Shown here: piece by piece, positions 15,983-24,886 of the stretch
Layout: the number at the start of each line of letters is the position of its first letter
Numbering within the stretch: the first letter of the stretch is position 1
Origin: Chloroflexota bacterium
GTDB lineage: Bacteria > Chloroflexota > Anaerolineae > Aggregatilineales > Phototrophicaceae
Assembly (NCBI GenBank): GCA_011523615.1
Contig: WTGJ01000004.1
Location: 51,967 to 107,089, forward strand
DNA length: 55,123 nucleotides
Reading direction: 5' to 3'
Made by a program: the position numbers and the translations under genes
The notes under the pieces: model-generated
Seen by the model: the letters and a program-made list of their open reading frames with translations, nothing else
Told to the model about the DNA's origin: nothing
Databases searched by the model: none

Positions 15983-17134
15983 ATGACTCAACCGGACGTG
16001 ATCATCATTGGAGGCGGCATCGTCGGTTCCGCGGCCGCTTATGAATGCGCGCGCGCTGGCCTGCGTACACTCATGCTGGATCGCATCGACCGTGGCCGCG
16101 CCACCAACGCGGGCGCCGGCATCGTCACGCTGCTCTCTGGCCGTTATGTACTGGGGGAAGCCTGGGCGGATTTTGCGTTGACGGCCGGGCGTCATTATCC
16201 ACCGCTCGTCGCCGCCCTCGCGGAGGCCGGCCAGGCGGATACTGGATACGCGCGTTGTGGCATGTTGTCTGTCGCCATGGATGAAGATGAACTGATGCCC
16301 TTTCAGAATTCGGCCCGTCACTTGCGCGAACGGTTAGCCATCAGCGGTTATCGGGAACAGGATTTCCAACGCATCTCCAGCAGCGAGGCCCAGGCGCTCT
16401 TCCCGCCATTGCGCGCTCCACTGGGGGCGATGTGGGATCGATATGCGGCTCGCGTGGATGGCCGCAGGATGGCGCGCGCGCTCCAGGGTGCGGCCATCTA
16501 CCACGGTGCAGAAATCCGCGAAGAAAGCGTCCTACGCATTCGCCGCACTTCGGATGGTGCAGTGCAGGGCGTGGAGACGAAGGCAGCGACGCATCACGCG
16601 GGGAAGGTCATCCTGGCCGGCGGCGCCTGGTCCGCTGAGTTTGGCGAGCAGTTGGACTTGCCTTTGCCCATTGCGCCGCAACGCGGGCAGATCGCCCACC
16701 TGCAGTTGTCCGAAGAGAGCGCGCCGGCCACGGAAGATTGGCCCATCGTAGGGGCCTATCGCGGGCATTATTTGGTGAGCTGGCCGGAACGACGCGTCGT
16801 CGCCGGGGCCACGCGCGAACCTGGTACTGGCACCGATCATCGGCAGACGGCGGGCGGCACCGCCGAAGTATTGCGCGAGGCATTGCGCGTGGCGCCAGGT
16901 TTGGCCGATGCCACTTTCCTCGAGCAGCGCATTGGCTTCCGCCCGGCGACGCCCGATCAACTGCCCGTCATCGGGGAAGCGCCGGGCACGCCGAATCTCT
17001 TCCTGGCCACCGGCCACGGTCCGAACGGTTTGCACCTGGGCCCCTACACCGGCTTGCAAGCCGCGCGCTGGGTGATTGGGGCCCCGCTGAATGAGAATCT
17101 GTCCGCTTTCAGCGTCCGTCGCTTTGTTACCTGA
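15983..17134 (+). CDS. FAD-dependent oxidoreductase, DAO family
   Basis: The 383-residue flavoenzyme has an N-terminal dinucleotide-binding motif GGGIVG (10-15) and the C-terminal GHGPNGLHLGP region of the D-amino-acid oxidase/glycine oxidase fold. It likely oxidises the C-N bond of a small amine or amino acid, passing electrons to oxygen or a carrier. ThiO, D-amino-acid dehydrogenase and sarcosine oxidase-type enzymes are all possible, and no thiamine or sarcosine genes are nearby to decide. It follows ftsK by 66 bases. AGGA before the ATG is a moderate ribosome binding site. Confidence 0.85.
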   Translation: MTQPDVIIIGGGIVGSAAAYECARAGLRTLMLDRIDRGRATNAGAGIVTLLSGRYVLGEAWADFALTAGRHYPPLVAALAEAGQADTGYARCGMLSVAMDEDELMPFQNSARHLRERLAISGYREQDFQRISSSEAQALFPPLRAPLGAMWDRYAARVDGRRMARALQGAAIYHGAEIREESVLRIRRTSDGAVQGVETKAATHHAGKVILAGGAWSAEFGEQLDLPLPIAPQRGQIAHLQLSEESAPATEDWPIVGAYRGHYLVSWPERRVVAGATREPGTGTDHRQTAGGTAEVLREALRVAPGLADATFLEQRIGFRPATPDQLPVIGEAPGTPNLFLATGHGPNGLHLGPYTGLQAARWVIGAPLNENLSAFSVRRFVT

Positions 17135-17358
17135 ACAAGGCACCGACAGTCATCCACCCAGCCAGCGAGAAGAGCAGCGTGGGGAGAATACGCTCGCCTT
17201 GGGAGGGGGGGAGTGATAACCGCGTCCTAACCCTCTTGGGAGCAACCAGAGCGCAAAGAATCAACCCAAGTCAGCGGGTTCTATAAGGACACGTCGGCGC
17301 TGCGCACTCTTCGAGATCAGTGTAGCGACGGCCAGAAAGGCCGCTATCATGCCTCTTC

Positions 17359-18513
17359 ATGTGTGACCGCTTGTGGGTGATCCTCGCCGCCTGGGTATGT
17401 TGCGCTGCCCTTCCGCTGAGGGCGCAAGAAGCCGAAAACCCGCCCGCCTACGTGCCTCCCCCCGTGGTCGAGAGCGCCAGCAGCGGCTGGAGCTGCGGTG
17501 AATTCCCCTGTGAGGATGATCGAGAAGCGTTCTGGGAGCGCATCCGCGTTCCCGAAGGATTCGCGCTGGAACACGTCGGCCGTTTTCCCGGGCTGGTCCA
17601 GCAAATTGCCTACGGTCTGGATGGTCGCCTGCATGCCACCGTGCTCGAAGGAGGCTCCGCTTACGGCGCGGTCTATACCCTGCGGGAAGACGGCAGCACA
17701 GCGCGCTACCCGGCGCTCTTCCACTCCCCCATCGGCCTGGCCGCCCAGCCGGAAACCGGGGAGTTATTCGTTTCTGCGCGCGTCAACGAAGGCGCCGGCG
17801 GCATCTGGCGCTTGCGTGAGGCACTGCCGCCGCAGGTCATCCGCGCCGATCTGCCCTGCTGCACGGAATTCCCCGGCAATCAACCCAACGGCATGGTTTT
17901 TGCTGCTGCCGGCGTGCTTTACATTGGCATCGGCGCGCGCAGCGATCATGGCGAGACGGGCGAGGAACGGTTGCCGGAAGAAGCGGCGTTGTTGCGCCTG
18001 GATGTGACGACCGGCGAAAGCGAAGTCGTCGCCCGCGGTTTGCGCAACCCATTTGACGTGGCGCTCTCCGCTGCGGGGGAGCTGTATGTCACCGACCAGG
18101 GCACCTTGCGCGGCCCGGGCGACCGTGTGCTGGACATCGAGGAGGGCGCCCATTACGGTTGGCCTTATTGGCGTTGGCGCAGCTGTGTGATCTGCCCCCC
18201 GCGGCCGCCGGAGCTGACGATTGCCGAAGACTGGCTGACCTTACCCGAGCACAGCAACCCACGTGGCATTGTCGCCTACGAAGGGGTCCAATTTCCCCGC
18301 AACTTCCTCGGCAATGTCTTCGTCACCCTCTGGTTGAACGCGGCCGAAGGGCAGCGCATCCTGCGGCTGGATCCCGCAAGCCAGACCTACGAAACCTTCG
18401 TCAGCGGTCTGATGCGGCCCACCGATGTCGTCATTGCGCCGGATGGCACGCTGGTGTTTGCCGATTCAGTCTATGGCGATATCTGGCGCGTGCGTTATGT
18501 CGGCGTGGAGTGA
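17359..18513 (+). CDS. Secreted PQQ-dependent sugar dehydrogenase-like beta-propeller
   Basis: This 384-residue protein starts with a signal peptide (about 1-22, ending LRAQ). The mature part has repeated propeller blades of the soluble glucose/sorbosone dehydrogenase type: VPEGFALE at the start, NGMVFAAAGVLYIGIGARSD, GLRNPFDVALSAAGELYVTDQG, and HYGWPYW near the end. Such proteins oxidise sugars with PQQ or are catalytically silent propellers. Four cysteines (CGEFPC and CC) and a CVIC pair suggest disulfides in an exported protein. No ribosome binding site is visible before the ATG. The 224 bases upstream hold no gene. Confidence 0.8.
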   Translation: MCDRLWVILAAWVCCAALPLRAQEAENPPAYVPPPVVESASSGWSCGEFPCEDDREAFWERIRVPEGFALEHVGRFPGLVQQIAYGLDGRLHATVLEGGSAYGAVYTLREDGSTARYPALFHSPIGLAAQPETGELFVSARVNEGAGGIWRLREALPPQVIRADLPCCTEFPGNQPNGMVFAAAGVLYIGIGARSDHGETGEERLPEEAALLRLDVTTGESEVVARGLRNPFDVALSAAGELYVTDQGTLRGPGDRVLDIEEGAHYGWPYWRWRSCVICPPRPPELTIAEDWLTLPEHSNPRGIVAYEGVQFPRNFLGNVFVTLWLNAAEGQRILRLDPASQTYETFVSGLMRPTDVVIAPDGTLVFADSVYGDIWRVRYVGVE

Positions 18514-18570
18514 TGCGCACGTGATCGCACATCCGTTGCACAACCAAAGCTGGTCATCCAATGATGGCCA

Positions 18571-19314
18571 TCAAAAAGGGTGCGGAAAACCGCTCTGGCG
18601 CATTTGTTGCTGAAATGCCGAAACGTCATAAGGGACCGCGCGCAGCGTCACCTGCAATTGTGAACCCTGGAAGTGGAACAAGGCCCATTGGGCTTGGCCC
18701 GGCGCGTCTCGCGAGGAACCGATGCTGCCCGGGTTCAACAGCCGCCAGTGCCCCACGACGCGGTCGTATTGTAGGTGAACGTGCCCGCCGATGCCCAGCG
18801 AACCTTCCCGATCCAGCAAGAAATCCAGCGCGATGTGCTCCGGCGTATCGGGTGACAAGACCCCCTCATCATCGCCGGGCACCGCGTGGTAAGCATGGCA
18901 CCAGCCGTAGCCGGGCAGTTCCTGGGCGATTTCAACGCCGATCCCCGCTCGCAAGAACTCGTATTCTTCCCATCCGAGTTGAGCGATCGTCCAATCCAGA
19001 TTCGCACTCGTCTCCTGGATGAGTCGTTTGCGCTCTTCCCATTCCCCGGCGTCCTGAGCGGCGGGCAGTCGTTTGCGTTCGCCGTGTACGAGGTAACGGT
19101 CTGTGTTGCCGCCGATGCAACGCACCGTTTCGCTGTCATGTTCGGCGACGAGGGCCAGGCAATGGCGGATGCATTCGGCCGGCCGGGGGCCTGCGGCGGC
19201 ATAATCACCCAGGAACCAATACTGGTCGACAGCGCCCAAGGCTTTCAAATCGGCGAGAGCCGCCAACAACGCCAGTTCATTGCCGTGGATATCGGAGAAG
19301 ATCGCGATGCGCAT
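18571..19314 (-). CDS. Calcineurin-like metallophosphoesterase, YfcE/MJ0936-type
   Basis: This 247-residue phosphoesterase has the dinuclear metal motifs in order: DIHGN near the start, FLGDY, GGNTD in place of the usual GNHD/E, and GGHVHLQ, followed by LLNPGSIG, typical of the YfcE-like group. Members hydrolyse phosphodiesters or phosphomonoesters. The start at 19314 has GAGG 5 bases upstream and begins right at the first strand (MRIAIFSD); 5 earlier codons are open but unlikely. It lies alone between the sdh terminator and the convergent propeller gene. The substrate is unknown. Confidence 0.88.
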   Translation of the reverse strand: MRIAIFSDIHGNELALLAALADLKALGAVDQYWFLGDYAAAGPRPAECIRHCLALVAEHDSETVRCIGGNTDRYLVHGERKRLPAAQDAGEWEERKRLIQETSANLDWTIAQLGWEEYEFLRAGIGVEIAQELPGYGWCHAYHAVPGDDEGVLSPDTPEHIALDFLLDREGSLGIGGHVHLQYDRVVGHWRLLNPGSIGSSRDAPGQAQWALFHFQGSQLQVTLRAVPYDVSAFQQQMRQSGFPHPF

Positions 19315-19346
19315 GGGAACCTCACTCACTCAGGGCCGGTTTAAAC

Positions 19347-19381
19347 GCAAGACGCCCCCTGAGGGGGGAGGGGGCGTTTGC
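19347..19381 (-). terminator. Terminator after the sdh operon
   Basis: A GC-rich hairpin (GCAA, one bulged G, ACGCCCCCT paired with AGGGGGCG and TTTGC) lies between the sdhB stop and the next gene on the same strand. On the minus strand it runs into GTTT. It is almost symmetrical, but only minus-strand genes need it. Confidence 0.65.
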
Positions 19382-19497
19382 ATTAGGGAAACTCCACATC
19401 AGAAAGTTTGGGTGCTTCCCGATGTAATTCCAGTATATAAAATTTCCACCGAGACTCGGCCTCAGTGGTCTATACCACTTCACAAACATGAATTGCA

Positions 19498-20247
19498 TCA
19501 ATGTTTCTCGTGGGAAAAGGGCCGAATTACGCCTTCGGGTGACCCTTTGCGGATGGCCATTTTGACTTCGCCAATCGCCCGGGTGACTTCGATATTGCGC
19601 GGGCAAGCGCTGGTGCAATTGAAGACGGTGCGGCAGCGCCAGACGCCATCCCCTTCGCCCAGGACTGCCAAACGCTCTTCTTCGGCGCGGTCGCGGTCAT
19701 CGAATAAGAAACGGTGCGCCTGGACGATGGCCGCCGGCCCGTAGTATTCGCCATTGGCCCAGAAGCTGGGGCAGGCTGTGGTGCAGGCGGCGCAGAGGAT
19801 GCAATTCGTGCTGTCATCATAGACGGAGCGCGCTGCTGGCGTTTGCAAGCGCTCGCGACCGTCTTCCGGCACGGCTTCTTCGTTGACCAAGTAGGGCATC
19901 ACGCGGCGGTAATGGGCGAAAAAGGGTTCCATATCCACTACCAGGTCTTTCAATACCGGCAAACCCAGGATCGGTTCCACCTGCACGCTGCTCCCGACAT
20001 CACGGATCAGCAACTTGCAGGCCAGGCGATTGACGCCGTTGATGCGCATCGCATCCGAGCCACAGATGCCGGCCGAACAGGAACGGCGGAACGTGAGGGT
20101 GCCATCCTGTTCCCACTTGATGCGGTGCAACAATTCCAACACGCGATCAGTCGGCTGTACCTCTTTCAGTTCGTATTCTTGCCAGTAAGGGCGCGCCTTC
20201 GCCTCATCTTCCGGGTTGTAGCGTCGTATGCGAAAACGGATATCCAT
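19498..20247 (-). CDS. sdhB: Succinate dehydrogenase iron-sulfur subunit
   Basis: The 249-residue subunit carries the electron relay of complex II. Visible are the [2Fe-2S] ligands CSAGICGSD (57-65, the fourth position being Asp as in E. coli) and Cys77, the [4Fe-4S] run CILCAAC with Cys149, 152 and 155, and the cysteines at 159, 205, 211 and 215 that complete the 4Fe and 3Fe clusters. The start is the ATG at 20247 with GGAGAG upstream; the frame continues 39 codons further but only into the end of sdhA. It is the last gene of sdhCD-A-B. Confidence 0.96.
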   Translation of the reverse strand: MDIRFRIRRYNPEDEAKARPYWQEYELKEVQPTDRVLELLHRIKWEQDGTLTFRRSCSAGICGSDAMRINGVNRLACKLLIRDVGSSVQVEPILGLPVLKDLVVDMEPFFAHYRRVMPYLVNEEAVPEDGRERLQTPAARSVYDDSTNCILCAACTTACPSFWANGEYYGPAAIVQAHRFLFDDRDRAEEERLAVLGEGDGVWRCRTVFNCTSACPRNIEVTRAIGEVKMAIRKGSPEGVIRPFSHEKH

Positions 20248-20266
20248 GGTGATCTCTCCTGGCCGT

Positions 20267-22102
20267 TCAATAGACTCGCGGTCGGGGCTTGAAGTGCTGT
20301 TCGTCTTCCGCGATGCCGCGCGCCTTTTCCTCTTCCCAGAGCGAAAAATCCACCGCTTTATCATGACGCAGCGTCAGCTGGTCGCCATCCCGCGAGATGA
20401 GAGAGTGCACCAACCAGTTTTGATCATCGCGCTCGGGGAAGTCTTCACGAGAGTGGGCGCCGCGGCTTTCCCGACGGGCCAAGGCAGAACGCGCCGTCGC
20501 TTCGGCCAAATCGAGCAAGCAGCCCAGCTCCCAGGCTTCCATCACGTCTGAATTGAAGCGCTGCCCACGGTCATCAATGTGCAGGTCCTTTTCGTAGCGA
20601 TCGCGCAATTCCGCCAGCTCATCCAGGGCTTGCTGCATGGTTTCTGCCGTTCGGAACACGCCCACATTCTGCATCATCGTTTCCTGCAAGCGCTGGCGCA
20701 GCTCCCCCGGGCGTGAATTGCCCTGGCTGGCGCGCAGTTGTGCGAATGCGGCCTGCGCTTCGGCCGCCGCGTCTTTGGCGATCGGCGGGAGGTCGCTGCC
20801 GGCGCATACCTCGGCGATGCGCTTGCCACCGAGACGGCCGAAGACGATCAGATCCACCAGCGAATTCGTCCCCAGGCGGTTGGCGCCGTGGCAGCTCACA
20901 CAGGCCACTTCGCCCGCGGCAAAAAAGCCCGGCACCACCGTATGCGCTGCGTCCCGCGTCACTTCGGCGCACAGATTCGTCGGGATCCCGCCCATCGCGT
21001 AATGCGCGGTCGGCCGCACGGGCATCGGCTCCTTCAGCGGATCGACCCCGACATAGGTGCGGCAGGTATCCAGCGTTTCGGCCAGATTCTGGATGATATA
21101 GGCCTCGTCGATGCGCCGCTCTTCACCTGCCTCGGCCAGATGACGATTGACCGTGCTCGGCCGGACGTCCAGGTGCACATAATCCCGTCCGCGCACCCCT
21201 TTGCCATCGCGCAGTTCCAGGTAAATGGCGCGGCTGACGACGTCTCGGCTGGCTAAGTCCTTGATCGTCGGCGCATACCGTTCCATGAAGCGTTCGCCCT
21301 GGCCATTGAGCAGCACGCCACCCTCGCCGCGGATCCCCTCCGTCAACAGGACGCCGAGGCCATAGAGGCCGGTCGGGTGGAACTGGTAGAATTCCATATC
21401 CTGCAAAGGCAAACCACGGCGCAAGGGCAGCGCTGCGCCATCACCGGTCAGGCTATGGGCGTTGCTGGTGAAGGACCAGACGCGGCCCCAACCGCCGGTG
21501 GCGAAGAGCGTCGCTTTGGCGTGGAAGATATGCCAATCGCCGCTGCCCAGCTCGAGCGCTACGCAGCCACCGACCGTTTCGCCATTCATCACCAGGTCCA
21601 CCACGTAAAACTCGTCAAAAAAAGCGACCTCTTGTTTGATGCATTGTTGATACAGCGTTTGCAGGATCATGTGCCCGGTGCGGTCTGCCGAGTGGCACGC
21701 GCGGCGCACGGGACTCTCGCCGAAATTGCGCGTGTGCCCCCCGAAGCGGCGCTGGCTGATGCGGCCGGCCGAAGTGCGGTCGAAGGGCAGTCCCATGTGC
21801 TCCAATTCCACGACGGCATCCACCGCGTTTTCGGCGAGCACCTGGGCGGCATTCTGGTCCGTCAAGTAGTCGCCCCCTTTGACGGTGTCGTAGGCATGCC
21901 AGAGGGGATCGTCTTCTTCCAGGTTGCCCAGCGCGGCGCCGATCCCACCCAGGGCGGCGCCGGTATGGCTGCGCGTCGGGTACAGCTTGCTGACGACGGC
22001 GACTCTGGCGCCGCCGGTGCTGGCATACAACGCGGCCATCAAGCCGGCGCCGCCCGCCCCAACGATGACTGCATCATACTCATGCAACTTCGAATCGAGC
22101 AT
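20267..22102 (-). CDS. sdhA: Succinate dehydrogenase flavoprotein subunit
   Basis: The 611-residue subunit oxidises succinate to fumarate and holds covalent FAD. The N-terminal GAGGAG dinucleotide motif (about 15-20), the flavin-linking histidine in [10 protein letters not shown] (His46), the substrate-site HPTGL and the [11 protein letters not shown] block are all present. The C-terminal helical domain is complete. It starts 18 bases after sdhCD. Together with SdhB and the fused membrane anchor it forms a quinone-reducing complex II. A fumarate reductase role cannot be excluded from sequence alone. Confidence 0.96.
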   Translation of the reverse strand: MLDSKLHEYDAVIVGAGGAGLMAALYASTGGARVAVVSKLYPTRSHTGAALGGIGAALGNLEEDDPLWHAYDTVKGGDYLTDQNAAQVLAENAVDAVVELEHMGLPFDRTSAGRISQRRFGGHTRNFGESPVRRACHSADRTGHMILQTLYQQCIKQEVAFFDEFYVVDLVMNGETVGGCVALELGSGDWHIFHAKATLFATGGWGRVWSFTSNAHSLTGDGAALPLRRGLPLQDMEFYQFHPTGLYGLGVLLTEGIRGEGGVLLNGQGERFMERYAPTIKDLASRDVVSRAIYLELRDGKGVRGRDYVHLDVRPSTVNRHLAEAGEERRIDEAYIIQNLAETLDTCRTYVGVDPLKEPMPVRPTAHYAMGGIPTNLCAEVTRDAAHTVVPGFFAAGEVACVSCHGANRLGTNSLVDLIVFGRLGGKRIAEVCAGSDLPPIAKDAAAEAQAAFAQLRASQGNSRPGELRQRLQETMMQNVGVFRTAETMQQALDELAELRDRYEKDLHIDDRGQRFNSDVMEAWELGCLLDLAEATARSALARRESRGAHSREDFPERDDQNWLVHSLISRDGDQLTLRHDKAVDFSLWEEEKARGIAEDEQHFKPRPRVY

Positions 22103-22119
22103 CCGCTACACCAACTCCA

Positions 22120-23190
22120 TCACGATGTTTCGCCGAATTCTTCGCAGCCGAGCTCGACCAACTCTTCGAGCGTTGCGCCATGTGTCTGGCGGATTTCGCA
22201 GAGCGCCCGGCTGGCTTCATCGATGGCCGCTTCGTCAATGCCGATCACCAGCGCCCCGCCACCCAGGGCCAGGAGCACCAGGGCCGCGATCAGGCAGAGA
22301 TACAAAGCGGCACGTTTCGCCAAAGGGTGATGCAGATAATCCCAGAGCACACCGCGCAAGCCGTTGAAACCGTGGATCACGACCAGCACCAACAGGGCAA
22401 AATCGTAAAGGCGCCAAATCGCCAAGGGACCGATGAACGTGCTCCAGCGATCATGCACGAATTCGACCGCCGTGCCGGTGGCATTGGCCCCTACCTGTCC
22501 TTCACTGGCGCCGACGGCCAGGTGCTCTGCCGCGCTGATATCGAAGACGCCCTGGACGACATGCATCATGCCCAGGTGGCCAAAAACCAGCGGCAGGATC
22601 AGCACCCCGCTGATGCGCATATACAGCCACCAGAAACGCTCGCTGCTCGCACTCAAGGCGGTTTGGCTGCCCCGGCCCGCGACCAGTGAATGCAGCCCGG
22701 CCAGCAACAAGGCGGCGATGCCCGCCAGCGCGAAGCCACCCAGGAAAGGCAGCTGCGCGCGGATCACCTCCTCCAGTGGCAGGACAAAAGCTTCTTCGTT
22801 GTAAAAATCCAGGACGTGGCCGAACATCAACACAAAGACGGGCGTCAGCAAAAGCCCACTGAGCAGGAGGACACCGACGGCAGCCCGCCCCTGATGACGC
22901 CAGAGCTGCGGCCGATAATCGAAAAAGGCAACGCGCAGGCCATTGAAGGCGTGATACACCACCGAAGCCACCAGCGCGAATTCCCCTAATGTGAAGAGCG
23001 GCGATTGATAGGTCTTGATCGCTTCTTCATAGAGCGGGGGATAAAACACCGCCCAGGAGGTATCGACGACGTGCAGGACGATGAAAAGCACGACGCCCAG
23101 ACCGCTCAAGCGGTGCAGCAGCCAGCTCCATTGGCCGATGGCACCACGGTAACGCAAGGATTCGCGTAGGGTCAGCACCAGCGTGGTCAA
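22120..23190 (-). CDS. sdhCD: Fused succinate dehydrogenase membrane anchor, SdhC-SdhD
   Basis: One 356-residue frame holds two cytochrome-b anchor domains. The SdhC-like half has HRLSG (26-30) and HAFNGLR (His80), and the SdhD-like half has RISG (192-195) and HGFNGLR (His273). Each has about three membrane helices; the histidines fit heme b or quinone-site ligands. Normally these are two proteins of about 110-130 residues. A tail of about 45 residues after the last helix is extra. The start is TTG with GAGGAG 6 bases upstream, first gene of the operon. No frameshift is needed to read the fusion. Confidence 0.88.
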   Translation of the reverse strand: MTTLVLTLRESLRYRGAIGQWSWLLHRLSGLGVVLFIVLHVVDTSWAVFYPPLYEEAIKTYQSPLFTLGEFALVASVVYHAFNGLRVAFFDYRPQLWRHQGRAAVGVLLLSGLLLTPVFVLMFGHVLDFYNEEAFVLPLEEVIRAQLPFLGGFALAGIAALLLAGLHSLVAGRGSQTALSASSERFWWLYMRISGVLILPLVFGHLGMMHVVQGVFDISAAEHLAVGASEGQVGANATGTAVEFVHDRWSTFIGPLAIWRLYDFALLVLVVIHGFNGLRGVLWDYLHHPLAKRAALYLCLIAALVLLALGGGALVIGIDEAAIDEASRALCEIRQTHGATLEELVELGCEEFGETS

Positions 23191-23217
23191 GCGGTTCTCC
23201 TCGGCTTACTGGGAGGA

Positions 23218-23246
23218 AGTATAAGCAGGGCAAGGCCTCAGGGCAA
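23218..23246 (-). promoter_or_regulatory. Promoter of the sdh operon
   Basis: On the minus strand TTGCCC (23241-23246) and TATACT (23218-23223) are separated by 17 bases. The sdhCD TTG start lies about 28 bases downstream of the -10 box. Confidence 0.6.
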
Positions 23247-23375
23247 GCACGTGCTGGCCGGCGCGATTTCGCGGCGCCATTTCGCAAAGCAGGCGCCGTT
23301 GCGCTCGTTTCCGCAGCGAATCGCCCAGGGAACCCCCTGGAATTTCACGCCTGAGGCTGCACTGGATTCCCCCGC

Positions 23376-23381
23376 TATAAT
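23376..23381 (+). promoter_or_regulatory. -10 box upstream of msrA
   Basis: A perfect TATAAT lies 37 bases before the msrA ATG. No convincing -35 box or extended -10 TG is found at the proper distance, so the call rests on the -10 box alone. Confidence 0.4.
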
Positions 23382-23418
23382 TGTGGGCAACAGAGGACGA
23401 ACAATGAGGAGGAGCGAG

Positions 23419-23955
23419 ATGGCAGAAGCAAAGGCGACCCTGGCCGGCGGCTGCTTTTGGTGCCTGGAGGCGGTTTTCTTGGAGTTGGCGGGCGTGACGG
23501 CTGTGCAATCCGGTTACAGCGGTGGGCGCATCCCCCACCCGAGTTACGAAGATGTCTGCACCGGCCAAACGGGCCACGCCGAAGTCGTTCAGGTCACCTA
23601 CGATGAGGAACGGATCGCTTATCGTGACTTGCTCGACGTCTTTTTCACGACGCATGACCCCACTCAGTTGAATCGGCAGGGCAACGACATCGGCACCCAG
23701 TACCGCTCGGCGATCTTCTACCACGACGACGGTCAAAAAGCCGCCGCCGAAGCGGCCTTCGCCGAACACGCGGAGCTCTGGCCACGGCCCATCGTGACGC
23801 AGCTGGAAGCCCTGGCGGAGTTTTACCCGGCCGAGGAATACCACCGTGATTATTTTTCCCGCAATCCCCACAATGGTTATTGCCAGCTGGTCGTCGCGCC
23901 CAAAGTCGCCAAGTTCCGCCAGCAGCACCGGGAGCGATTGAAGGTGCGAGCTTGA
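23419..23955 (+). CDS. msrA: Peptide methionine sulfoxide reductase A
   Basis: The 178-residue enzyme reduces the S-epimer of methionine sulfoxide in proteins. The catalytic motif GGCFWCLEA puts the nucleophile at Cys12, followed by the family hallmarks GYSGG, YEDVCTG, GHAEVVQVTYD and DIGTQYRS. The ATG at 23419 has GGAGG 6 bases upstream; an earlier in-frame ATG 5 codons before is less well placed. It lies divergent from the sdh operon. The stop codon overlaps the TTG start of the next gene. Confidence 0.96.
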   Translation: MAEAKATLAGGCFWCLEAVFLELAGVTAVQSGYSGGRIPHPSYEDVCTGQTGHAEVVQVTYDEERIAYRDLLDVFFTTHDPTQLNRQGNDIGTQYRSAIFYHDDGQKAAAEAAFAEHAELWPRPIVTQLEALAEFYPAEEYHRDYFSRNPHNGYCQLVVAPKVAKFRQQHRERLKVRA

Positions 23956-24881
23956 TAGGCGCCATACGACGGCATCTCCTGATCCTCCTGCTCATCTGCT
24001 TGCCGCTCTCTGGTGTCGTGGCACAAGAAGAGGATCTCATTTTCGTCTTGCGTGCCTTCCAAAAACATTCTTCGGTCACCAGTTTGAAAGCACAGGCGAA
24101 TGAGCATTCGGATATTTACTTTCGATTTAAGCTGGCGGAAGAAGAGCCGGCAGACATTGTGGTGGTCACTGTGCTTGCCAATGACGATTCTCACCAGCGG
24201 ATCGAGCAGGGCGCACTGATTCAGTCCACCGGTGAGCATTACACAGAGCTCATCATGCGGGAGTATAACCGTACCAATGACGGAGATTACGCACTTGCGA
24301 ACACAGACATCTCAACGATCCAGCTGGATTACGCGAGCGTAAACGGGAGTGGCTGCATCACCAACGAGATCACAGAGGGTCCTCTGGATTCGGCATTGTT
24401 GATGGATGCCCATATGGCCATACAGAGTGATCGATCGCAAACTGAATCTGTCACTCAATCCTTCATCAATGATCCGACCGGTTGGGTCTTTCAATTGGAA
24501 GAGCTTCCTGCCGATGAATCTTTCGATCCCGCATTGCGAGTTTTTTCCATTGATTTGCAAGCTACTGACTATTTCTCCGATACATTGCCCATCGACGAAT
24601 TGTTGCCTCTCGAAACGGATTTTATGATCGATACAGACGACCTCCTCACGCAGATGCTCGACAATCTCAACTTGGATATTTCCATCTGGATTCATGGAGA
24701 GAGTGGTTTGATTCATCGGATTGTGGAAGTCATTCGTACCATTTTCCTCATCGATGCTTTGGCAAATCCCGAACTCGGCATTTGGTTGGAAATCGAGTTG
24801 TTCCGCAAACTGGATACAGTCTTCAGTGAGCATGATCAACTCACAGAAGCCGATTTAGTCCCAGTATGTCTACCCTCTTAG
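23952..24881 (+). CDS. Exported hypothetical protein coupled to msrA
   Basis: This 309-residue protein begins at a TTG that overlaps the msrA stop (TTGA), with AAGGTG 6 bases upstream. It starts with a signal peptide (RRHLLILLLICLPLSGVVA, then QEE). The mature part is acidic, with repeated Asp/Glu-rich strands, no membrane segment and only two cysteines, and may be a beta-rich fold of the LolA/LppX kind, which is a guess. GC content is visibly lower than in the neighbours (30 G/C in the 60 bases from 24241). An ATG 24 codons upstream lies inside msrA and is rejected. Function unknown. Confidence 0.7.
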   Translation: MIGAIRRHLLILLLICLPLSGVVAQEEDLIFVLRAFQKHSSVTSLKAQANEHSDIYFRFKLAEEEPADIVVVTVLANDDSHQRIEQGALIQSTGEHYTELIMREYNRTNDGDYALANTDISTIQLDYASVNGSGCITNEITEGPLDSALLMDAHMAIQSDRSQTESVTQSFINDPTGWVFQLEELPADESFDPALRVFSIDLQATDYFSDTLPIDELLPLETDFMIDTDDLLTQMLDNLNLDISIWIHGESGLIHRIVEVIRTIFLIDALANPELGIWLEIELFRKLDTVFSEHDQLTEADLVPVCLPS

Positions 24882-24886
24882 CAGAA

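Noticed and set aside
14555..16321. 588-codon minus-strand frame opposite ftsK
   Set aside because: It runs antisense to the FtsK motor and the start of the oxidoreductase gene and is dominated by Asp, His and Arg as an artefact of codon bias.
17320..17350. GGCC-AGAAA-GGCC hairpin before the propeller gene
   Set aside because: The stem has only 4-5 pairs and no T run or known riboswitch features; too short to call.
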